Below, piece after piece: positions 46,394 through 54,901 of a stretch of DNA of 64,000 nucleotides (position 1 is the stretch's first letter; every line of letters begins with the position of its first letter). The notes under the pieces are model-generated. The model worked only from the letters and a program-made list of their open reading frames with translations, did no database searches and was not told the DNA's origin. The stretch is from Pandoraea aquatica. GTDB lineage: Bacteria; Pseudomonadota; Gammaproteobacteria; Burkholderiales; Burkholderiaceae. The stretch spans positions 1 through 64,000 of the forward strand of contig NZ_CABPSN010000001.1 in the NCBI RefSeq assembly GCF_902459565.1. Reading direction: 5' to 3'. A program made the position numbers and the translations under genes.

Positions 46394-46648
46394 TTACCAG
46401 ACGGTGCGCGCCAGCAGCAGCGCAGCCCAAGCGACGACAGTGGTCGCGCCAATGCCGATCCATGCACGCGCCGCCGTGCGGCTCGCGTAGACGACGGCGA
46501 ACAGACCCAGCCACACGAGCGGGAAGAGGGCGATGACGGGGATCGCGGCGGTTTGCCAGCCGGCCGGTGTCATGTAGGCGATGGCACCGCACAACGCGAT
46601 GGCCGCGAAGAAGCCGAGCACAAGGCCCGCGAAGGTTCTACTCCACAT
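46394..46648 (-). CDS. Small membrane protein of iron operon (DUF3649-like)
   Basis: 84-residue inner-membrane protein with two to three helices (FAGLVLGFFAAIALCGAIAY, IPVIALFPLVWLGLFAVVYA and a third). From its position and pattern it resembles the small DUF3649-type proteins found in siderophore operons with PepSY genes. The start ATG at 46648 has GGAG at six bases and overlaps the stop of the upstream DUF3325 gene by 11 bases, so it is translationally coupled. A second ATG two codons earlier is possible. Its role is not known. Confidence 0.7.
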   Translation of the reverse strand: MWSRTFAGLVLGFFAAIALCGAIAYMTPAGWQTAAIPVIALFPLVWLGLFAVVYASRTAARAWIGIGATTVVAWAALLLARTVW

Positions 46649-46916
46649 GGGCATCTCCGCGCAGCCAGTGCCAGCCACCCGCCGCATACGGCCAGAAAAG
46701 CAGGCCAAAGCACAGTGACATGAACGCGGACGCAATACCGGCCGACGGCCCGGCGGCCAGCCACCAGCAAACGAGGCTCGCGATCGCCGCGACCAGCGCT
46801 ATCGCGCGCGCGGGCTGCGCCGCCAGACGTTGCGCGCGCAATCGCTGGTGTTCCGAAGTGAGGTAGCAGGCAGCGCCTGCCAACCATGCCAGTGCAATGG
46901 CCAATGCAATCAACAT
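46638..46916 (-). CDS. DUF3325 membrane protein
   Basis: 92-residue inner-membrane protein with three helices (LIALAIALAWLAGAACYLTS, a second near 45 and a third near 65) and a polar tail. It matches DUF3325-type proteins, which occur as the first gene of iron-uptake operons of Burkholderiales with PepSY and TonB-receptor genes. It overlaps the next gene by 11 bases. The start at 46916 is the first ATG. The proposed Fur box lies about 210 bases upstream. Function unknown; assigned by size, topology and neighbours. Confidence 0.75.
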   Translation of the reverse strand: MLIALAIALAWLAGAACYLTSEHQRLRAQRLAAQPARAIALVAAIASLVCWWLAAGPSAGIASAFMSLCFGLLFWPYAAGGWHWLRGDAHVE

Positions 46917-47128
46917 GCTCGCGAGTAACTGATAAATAAGCGCAAGAAGCAGGAATACAGGGATGCGAACGTCGACGTGAGCGTCCGGTGTCTGTTGTCA
47001 CGCTGCGCCGACGGAAACGAAAACGCCGCCCTGAGGCGACGTGGCTGGCAGCGCAAATCCACAGACGGTGTCGGTGCTCGTTACATCATGACGCTCCGCC
47101 ATTCAGTGGAATGATGATGTAAACGTTA

Positions 47129-47147
47129 ACGAAAACGATTCGCATTT
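47129..47147 (-). promoter_or_regulatory. Possible Fur box
   Basis: On the minus strand AATGCGAATCGTTTTCGTT resembles the Burkholderia-type Fur site AATGCGAATnaTTaTCATT, with several mismatches. It is about 210 bases upstream of the DUF3325 gene in an AT-rich stretch. Location fits an iron-repressed operon. Confidence 0.45.
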
Positions 47148-47224
47148 ATATCATGATTCGGACAAATCCTGAAAGAATCGGTCCGAAATCCACAATGCGC
47201 GGTGTGTCTTGCGTGGCGCGCAGA

Positions 47225-47247
47225 CAACGACGCGCGCGGCGTCGTTG
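47225..47247. terminator. Hairpin after the desaturase gene
   Basis: Arms CAACGACGC (47225-47233) and GCGTCGTTG (47239-47247) with a 5-base loop, 41 bases beyond the desaturase stop. No U-tract follows, so it is either a weak terminator or an mRNA end-stabilising hairpin. Confidence 0.45.
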
Positions 47248-47288
47248 ACTCTCAGGCGCGCTGAGACTAGTGCGAAGGTGTAGTGGCG

Positions 47289-48338
47289 TTACGGCGTCGT
47301 GCCGGGGGCAGCGAGGCTGCTGGCTGGCAACGGTCCGCGGAACTGGCGGAGGATGGCCCGCCAGTAAGGAATGACGGGGCCGGATGACGGTTGCGCCGCG
47401 TCGATTTCCGGCAGCAGGTGCCAGGGCGCAGTGGGGTACTGGTGGTGAACGCGGTGCAGATGGTGATTGAGCACGAGCAGACGTCCCCACGCGGGTGAGC
47501 GGAAATTGCGCGAGCGGGCGGGTTCATCCATCGCCACGCCGTAGTGCGGCAGGTTGTCGGCGATGGACAGCCAGATGCCGCGCGCGACGAATGTCACCGC
47601 AAACACGGGCCACCACGGACCATACGCCCACACCGCTGCGCCGAGTGCGAGGAGCATCAGGACGAAGTCGCGCTGAATACGGCGGCGTCGCACCGGGTCG
47701 GAGGCGAACATCACCACCCGACGACGCACATCGTCGTCCTGCGGATCGGCACCCAGTGCGCTCACGGCGAGCGTGGGCAGGCGCTTGACCGGTAACCAGG
47801 CGATCACCGGTGCGAACAGTTCCGTGAACCACATGCCGCCCAGCAGGCGCGACTGATAGCCGAGCCAGCGCCGGGCGCGCGCGGCGAACGGGGCATCGGC
47901 GGGCAGGTTCGAGATGTCGGGACGGTCGTAGGGCTGACGCGTGAACCGGTGATGCATCAGATGCCCGAATCGCATGATCTCGAAGGGCAGACCGAGCAAC
48001 AGGGAGAGCGAGCGGCCGGTGCGTTCGTTGGCACGGGGCTTGAGGCGCAACTGGCCGTGAATGGACTCGTGAATCAGTCCCCAGTGCATGGGGGTGAGCA
48101 GCAGCACGGGTAGCAACGTCAGCGACGCCATCTCACCCCAGTGGCGCAGCGCCCATCCCAGCCCCAGCCATTGCCAAAGTCCGGCGAGCGTCGTCAGGCC
48201 GATCAGCACGGGGTTCCAGCGCGATGGTCTGGCGTGACGCCACAGCGCGGGCGAGGGCGTTGCAACGCTCTCGACGGTGGCGCTGACGCAAGGCGTGGCG
48301 GCGTCGATCTCGACCGGGCGCGCAACGACGTTCTCCAT
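47289..48338 (-). CDS. Membrane fatty acid desaturase
   Basis: 349-residue diiron desaturase. The three His boxes are visible: HESIHG near residue 90, HLMHHRF near 125 and NHHLHRVHHQYP near 305, with four predicted helices between. Family members introduce double bonds in acyl chains of membrane lipids or hydroxylate related chains. The ATG at 48338 is preceded by GGAG. It stands alone on the minus strand between the molybdoprotein operon and the iron operon. Substrate and regiospecificity are not evident. Confidence 0.85.
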   Translation of the reverse strand: MENVVARPVEIDAATPCVSATVESVATPSPALWRHARPSRWNPVLIGLTTLAGLWQWLGLGWALRHWGEMASLTLLPVLLLTPMHWGLIHESIHGQLRLKPRANERTGRSLSLLLGLPFEIMRFGHLMHHRFTRQPYDRPDISNLPADAPFAARARRWLGYQSRLLGGMWFTELFAPVIAWLPVKRLPTLAVSALGADPQDDDVRRRVVMFASDPVRRRRIQRDFVLMLLALGAAVWAYGPWWPVFAVTFVARGIWLSIADNLPHYGVAMDEPARSRNFRSPAWGRLLVLNHHLHRVHHQYPTAPWHLLPEIDAAQPSSGPVIPYWRAILRQFRGPLPASSLAAPGTTP

Positions 48339-48436
48339 GAAGTCTCCGAGGCATGGCGGACATGATGTGGCCTGACGTCGTCGATGGCGAATGGATCGAA
48401 TAGATCACATGGATCGCATCGTGCAACGTAAGCGCC

Positions 48437-48456
48437 CGGGGCGGTGATCCGCCCCG
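48437..48456 (-). terminator. Hairpin after the winged-helix gene
   Basis: Arms CGGGGCGG and CCGCCCCG with loop TGAT, 115 bases beyond the winged-helix stop and 99 bases before the desaturase start. No U-tract. Confidence 0.35.
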
Positions 48457-48570
48457 TAGCGACGAGAGTGTATGTCGGGTGCCGGGATGGAAATGTGTCA
48501 GTCGTATTGCAGCGCCTTACTTTCGTCGCATTTCCGTCATACGCGGCCGATTTTTCAGCGCACGGGCCGG

Positions 48571-48850
48571 TTATTGAGGACTGCCAAGGCTATCGAGCTG
48601 CTCCGCACCGGCGTCGGTCAGCCGGGCGAGTTGCAGGCCGCGCTCGCCGTCTTCGAGCGCGATCCACCCGGCCTCTGTAAGCACGCTGAGGTAGCGCAGC
48701 AACGTGCTCATGGGCAATGCGCTGCGCTTGGCCAGACGTGCGAGCGACATCGATGCACGACCTTCACGACGCCCGTCGGCGAGCGTTTGCAGCAGGCGGG
48801 CGAGTTCTTGCTCCGCCTGTGCGAGTTCGCCGTCGGCGGGGGTGGAGGCG

Positions 48851-48858
<8 letters not shown>
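48571..48858 (-). CDS. Short winged-helix regulator joined to the molybdoprotein gene
   Basis: 95 residues with a coiled N-terminus (GELAQAEQELARLLQTLADG) and a clear winged helix (SLARLAKRSALPMSTLLRYLS then LTEAGWIALEDG and a basic wing). It resembles small MarR/ArsR-like DNA-binding proteins without ligand domain. No ATG is near: the best start is TTG at 48858, which overlaps the stop of the YdeP-type gene by eight bases. It is therefore made in step with the molybdoprotein. Its target is unknown; the formate genes are an obvious possibility. Confidence 0.7.
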
Positions 48859-51163
<2,305 letters not shown>

Positions 51164-51353
51164 GACGCGTTTTCGAGCAAGAGTGACCGGCGCATTGCAC
51201 CCACTTCGGGGGGGGGGCAATGTCCAGAGGAAACGGTTGACGTCAAATAGGCAAATTGATGCATAATTGCGAAACATTGCGCCCGTTACTTCGCGCGAAT
51301 GTCGAGCGGGAAATGCCCGTTAAATCGACGTTTGTAGGCATGTTATCAGGATT

Positions 51354-51375
51354 TTGCATAAATTGATTTATGCAA
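51354..51375. promoter_or_regulatory. 22-base palindrome between ydeP-type gene and regulator
   Basis: Perfect inverted repeat TTGCATAAAT-TG-ATTTATGCAA in the divergent promoter region, in an AT-rich block, 25 bases upstream of the regulator start. Its right arm overlaps the first TATG-N10-CATA site. It may be a regulator site for the divergent pair. Confidence 0.5.
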
Positions 51376-51386
51376 TTAATAGCATA
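51369..51386. promoter_or_regulatory. TATG-N10-CATA site 1 (regulator promoter)
   Basis: TATG-CAATTAATAG-CATA, 13 bases before the regulator start codon. It has the same half-sites and spacing as the two sites before fdsG, so the regulator may control itself here. Confidence 0.5.
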
Positions 51387-51399
51387 TAAGGTGAGTCCC

Positions 51400-52473
51400 A
51401 TGAAGCGTATCTCCATCGCCCCGCAACTCCGTTTTCGCCATGACGGCAACGACCTGCCGCTCGACAAAGTGCTGTCGTTGCTCACCGAAGTGCAGGCGCA
51501 CGGCAACTTGCAGGCCGCCAGTCAGGTGCTGGGGCAGTCGTACCGTGGCGCGTGGGGGCACGTGAAAGAAGTGGAGTCGCTGATGGGGGCACCGTTGCTA
51601 ACGATGGCGCGCGGGCGCGGCGCTGTCCTTACGCCGCTCGCGCAGCGATTGCTCTGGGGGCAGAAGCGTTTGCAGGCGCGGCTCGGGCCGTTGCTGGAGA
51701 CGATGGCGTCCGAACTGCAAACCGAACTGGACGATTTGCTGCTTCAGGAAACCGACCAGTTGCGGCTGTTCGCGAGTCATGGTCTGGCGGTGGCGGCGCT
51801 GGTCGATTTCGCAGGACGCGCCGGTTTGCCCATCGACGTCAGCTATCGCGGCAGCATTGAGGCGATTGCCGCGCTCGCCAAGCACGAATGCGAAGTCGCG
51901 AGCTTTCACGTGCCGATCGGCGCGCTCGCGGAGCCGGTGCTCGATCAGTACATGCCACTGCTCAAAGGCAAGTCGTATCGCGTGGCGGACGTGGCGTCGC
52001 GGCGTCTTGGTTTGCTCGTGGCGCGCGGTAACCCGCTCGGCATTCGAACGTTGGCCGATTTGCCGCGCACGGGCGCGCGCTTCGCGAACCGCGAGCGTGG
52101 GTCCGGCACGCGCATCATTTACGATCTGCTGCTGGCGCAGGACGGCATCGATCCCACGACGGTAGCCGGTGCCGAGAGCATCGAATTCACGCACGCGGCC
52201 GTTGCTGCCTATATCGCCAGCGGACGTGCCGACGCGGGCCTTGCCATCGAAGCCGCTGCGAGTCAGTTCGGCCTCGATTTCATCCCGATCCTCACGGAGC
52301 GCTACTGCCTGATGTTCCCGGAGAGCGGCAGCGAGTCTCCGCATCTTCAGGCTTTGCTTGAGATTCTCCAGAGTGGGGAATATCGACAGGCCGTTCACGC
52401 GATTCCGGGCTACAGCGAAGGGGCGACAGGGCGAGTGACGTCTCTGTCCGAAGCATTTCCGTCATTGGGATGA
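51400..52473 (+). CDS. ModE-like regulator with substrate-binding domain (FdsR-like)
   Basis: 357-residue regulator. N-terminal winged helix of the ModE type (LPLDKVLSLLTEVQAHGNLQ, ASQVLGQSYRGAWGHVKEVE), then a periplasmic-binding-protein-like domain from about residue 115 (LRLFASHGLAVAALVDFAGR) with RGSGTRIIYD near 230. Proteins of this build sense molybdate, tungstate or small metabolites. The start at 51400 has AAGGTGAG in front; an in-frame Met at 51370 lies inside the palindrome. It is divergent from the YdeP-type gene and upstream of fdsG, so it is probably the fds regulator (fdsR by position in Cupriavidus). Confidence 0.85.
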   Translation: MKRISIAPQLRFRHDGNDLPLDKVLSLLTEVQAHGNLQAASQVLGQSYRGAWGHVKEVESLMGAPLLTMARGRGAVLTPLAQRLLWGQKRLQARLGPLLETMASELQTELDDLLLQETDQLRLFASHGLAVAALVDFAGRAGLPIDVSYRGSIEAIAALAKHECEVASFHVPIGALAEPVLDQYMPLLKGKSYRVADVASRRLGLLVARGNPLGIRTLADLPRTGARFANRERGSGTRIIYDLLLAQDGIDPTTVAGAESIEFTHAAVAAYIASGRADAGLAIEAAASQFGLDFIPILTERYCLMFPESGSESPHLQALLEILQSGEYRQAVHAIPGYSEGATGRVTSLSEAFPSLG

Positions 52474-52477
52474 TGTT

Positions 52478-52501
52478 TCATATGTATTTGTATGCATATG
52501 A
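52478..52501. promoter_or_regulatory. TATG-N10-CATA site 2 (distal fds site)
   Basis: Perfect 7-base arms TCATATG (52478-52484) and CATATGA (52495-52501) with 10 bases between. It begins 5 bases after the regulator stop codon and 231 bases before fdsG. Identical arms and spacing recur at 52677. Confidence 0.6.
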
Positions 52502-52572
52502 GGCGCGGAACGTTTTTCAATGACCGACGCCCGGCCCGCATGGGCTGGACGTCTGCATCATGTTGCAACGCA

Positions 52573-52588
52573 GCGCAAACGTTTGCGT
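52573..52588. promoter_or_regulatory. LacI/PurR-like palindrome upstream of fdsG
   Basis: CGCAAACGTTTGCG (52574-52587) is a perfect 14-base palindrome of the type bound by LacI-family repressors; it also fits the PurR consensus ACGCAAACGTTTTCGT closely. It lies about 145 bases upstream of the fdsG start. No LacI-family gene is in the window. Confidence 0.4.
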
Positions 52589-52676
52589 GAGGGTATCGGT
52601 ATTTGCACGAGGCTTGTTGGGACGGGGCGTTTGGTCTACTGTCATAAGGACTGAGCCCCCAAAAGACCTTGGATCA

Positions 52677-52700
52677 TCATATGCAATCAAGAACATATGA
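52677..52700. promoter_or_regulatory. TATG-N10-CATA site 3 (proximal fds site)
   Basis: Arms TCATATG (52677-52683) and CATATGA (52694-52700), spacer 10 bases: the same arms as site 2. It is 31 bases upstream of the fdsG start, where it would cover the promoter or early transcript. Confidence 0.6.
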
Positions 52701-52731
52701 GATGCGGTCTTGCCCCAGGAGACAATTCGAG

Positions 52732-53214
52732 ATGGTGCCCACACCTCATGCGACGCTCGCGCCGCTGCTGGCTCGCCACGCCGGCCGCGCACACGAGTTG
52801 TTGCCGCTGCTGCATGCCTTGCAGGATGCTGACGGTTACGTCGATCCCGCGCACGTGCCGGCCATTGCTGCCGCGCTGAACCTTTCGCGCGCCGAAGTCC
52901 ACGGCGTCATCACCTTCTATCACCACTTTCGCAGCGCGCCGCCACCGCCGACCGTCGTACAGGTCTGCCGTGCGGAAGCTTGTCGCAGTCGAGACGGCGA
53001 AGCGCTCGTCGCCCATGCTGAGGCGTGTACCGGCGCGCACATCGATGGCGACGCATGCAATGGCGTGGGCGTCGAATCGGTCTACTGCCTTGGCCAATGT
53101 GCGTTGTCACCTGCCGTGACGATCAACGGCGAATTGCATGCGCGCGTCAGTCCGGCGCGCTTCGACGCGCTGCTTGCGGCGGCCGTTGCCAGCACGGAGG
53201 GTCGTCATGACTGA
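52732..53214 (+). CDS. fdsG: NAD-dependent formate dehydrogenase gamma subunit FdsG
   Basis: 160-residue NuoE-like subunit with a 2Fe-2S cluster. Ligands are Cys79, Cys84, Cys119 and Cys123 (VCRAEACRS and YCLGQCALSP), the C-x4-C...C-x3-C pattern of the family. It passes electrons between the FeS chain of FdsA and FdsB. The frame opens at 52669, but the ATG at 52732 with CAGGAG upstream is the usual start, and the earlier codons lie across operator site 3. The end overlaps fdsB by 8 bases (ATGACTGA). Full length. First gene of the fds operon. Confidence 0.94.
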   Translation: MVPTPHATLAPLLARHAGRAHELLPLLHALQDADGYVDPAHVPAIAAALNLSRAEVHGVITFYHHFRSAPPPPTVVQVCRAEACRSRDGEALVAHAEACTGAHIDGDACNGVGVESVYCLGQCALSPAVTINGELHARVSPARFDALLAAAVASTEGRHD

Positions 53215-54841
53215 GGCATCGAAGGCTTACCGTATCTACATTCCGCGTGACTCTGCCGCGCTTGCACTGGGCGCAGACCGCGTGGCGGCGGCCGTAGCCG
53301 CCGAGGCGACCCGGCGTGGTGTTGCCATCGATATCGTTCGCAATGGCTCGCGGGGGCTGTTCTGGCTGGAGCCGCTCGTCGAAGTGGCGACGCCTGCGGG
53401 CCGCGTGGGATACAGCAACGTGCAGCCGTCGCAGGTCGTAGCACTGTTCGAAAGCGGTTGGCCCGCGTGCGCCACGAAGGACGCAGCGTGTGACGTCTCG
53501 CCGGAAGATCCCGACGGAAGCTGGGATGCTGCCATGCCCGCCTGCGTGGGGCGCGTCGAGGCGATTCCGTATCTGGCGCGGCAGCAACGATTGACGTTTG
53601 CCCGCGTGGGCGTGACCGATCCGCTGGACCCGGCTGACTATGTGGCGCACGGTGGCCTCGCGGGGCTTCGCGCCTGTCTTGCACTCGACGCGGAGGCCGC
53701 CTGTCAGACGGTGCTCGACTCGGGGCTGCGCGGACGCGGCGGTGCGGCGTTCCCGGCCGGTATCAAGTGGCGCACGGTGAGTCGCGCGCAAGCCACGCAA
53801 AAGTATGTCGTCTGCAATGCGGACGAAGGTGACTCCGGCACGTTTGCCGATCGCCTCATCATGGAAAGCGATCCGTTCGTGCTGATCGAAGGGATGGCGA
53901 TCGCAGCGCTGAGCGTCGGCGCGAGCGAGGGCATCGTCTACGTGCGCAGCGAATATCCTCACGCCATTGCGGCACTCGAAGCGGCGATTGCCGTCGCGCG
54001 CCGTGAGGGCTGGCTTGGGCCGGACGTACTCGGCTCCGGACGCGCCTGCGAATTGCGCGTGGCGAAGGCCGCTGGCGCATACATCTGCGGCGAGGAAACG
54101 GCGCTGCTCGAAAGCCTTGAGGGCAAACGCGGCGTGGTGCGTGCCAAGCCGCCGATCCCCGCGCTGTCCGGTCTTTTCGGGCAGCCCACGCTCATCAACA
54201 ACGTGATCACGCTGGCAAGCGTGCCGTACATCTTCGCCCATGGCGCACAGGCCTATCGCGAGTACGGCATGGGCCGGTCGCAGGGCACGCTGCCCGTGCA
54301 ACTGGCGGGCAACATCCGCCGCGGCGGGCTGGTGGAGCTGGCATTCGGCGTGACGTTGCGCACGTTGCTCGACGACTTCGGTGGCGGCACAGCGAGCGGA
54401 CGTCCCGCGAAGGCCATCCAGGTCGGCGGGCCGCTCGGCGCATATCTGCCGGCAGCGCAATGGGATGTGCCGATGGACTACGAGGCCTATGCGGCGCTGG
54501 GCGCGGTGGTAGGGCATGGCGGTGTTGTGGTCCACGACGACACGGCCGATATGGCCGGGCTGGCGAGCTACGCGATGGAATTCTGCGCGCTCGAATCGTG
54601 CGGCAAGTGCACGCCGTGCCGTATCGGGTCGACGCGGGGTGTCGAGGTGATCGAACGGATCCGGCGCGGGGATACGTCCACGCGCCAGGTGCAGTTGCTG
54701 CACGACCTGTGCGACACGATGGTCTCTGGCTCGCTCTGCGCGATGGGCGGCATGACGCCTTTCCCCGTGCGCTCCGCGCTCGAACATTTCCCGGCGGACT
54801 TCGGTCTGCCCGACGGCGCCGGCTGCGCCGAAGCCGCTTGA
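53207..54841 (+). CDS. fdsB: NAD-dependent formate dehydrogenase beta subunit FdsB
   Basis: 544-residue NuoF-like diaphorase subunit that reduces NAD+. An N-terminal thioredoxin-like 2Fe-2S-type region of about 100 residues is followed by the FMN/NAD site GLRGRGGAAFPAGIKW, CNADEGDSGTFADR and ICGEETALLESLEGKRG, and the 4Fe-4S ligands in ESCGKCTPCRIGSTRG plus a later Cys in SGSLCAMGG. GGAGG before ATG 53207 decides the start; the frame itself opens earlier. It overlaps fdsG by 8 bases. FdsA follows 60 bases later. Confidence 0.94.
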   Translation: MTEASKAYRIYIPRDSAALALGADRVAAAVAAEATRRGVAIDIVRNGSRGLFWLEPLVEVATPAGRVGYSNVQPSQVVALFESGWPACATKDAACDVSPEDPDGSWDAAMPACVGRVEAIPYLARQQRLTFARVGVTDPLDPADYVAHGGLAGLRACLALDAEAACQTVLDSGLRGRGGAAFPAGIKWRTVSRAQATQKYVVCNADEGDSGTFADRLIMESDPFVLIEGMAIAALSVGASEGIVYVRSEYPHAIAALEAAIAVARREGWLGPDVLGSGRACELRVAKAAGAYICGEETALLESLEGKRGVVRAKPPIPALSGLFGQPTLINNVITLASVPYIFAHGAQAYREYGMGRSQGTLPVQLAGNIRRGGLVELAFGVTLRTLLDDFGGGTASGRPAKAIQVGGPLGAYLPAAQWDVPMDYEAYAALGAVVGHGGVVVHDDTADMAGLASYAMEFCALESCGKCTPCRIGSTRGVEVIERIRRGDTSTRQVQLLHDLCDTMVSGSLCAMGGMTPFPVRSALEHFPADFGLPDGAGCAEAA

Positions 54842-54901
54842 TGTAACCACGTCCAGGACGTCAACGGCAAAAGCCTGCACGTCTGAATGGGAGAACGACA
54901 C

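Larger units (their letters stand above)
46917..47288. other. Intergenic region upstream of the iron operon
   Basis: About 370 bases between the desaturase stop and the start of the iron operon. It holds the possible Fur site (47129-47147), an inverted repeat TTCGGAC (47157-47163)/GTCCGAA (47181-47187), and a hairpin (47225-47247) beyond the desaturase. The section around 47110-47160 is AT-rich, as expected of a promoter. No gene supported. Confidence 0.5.
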
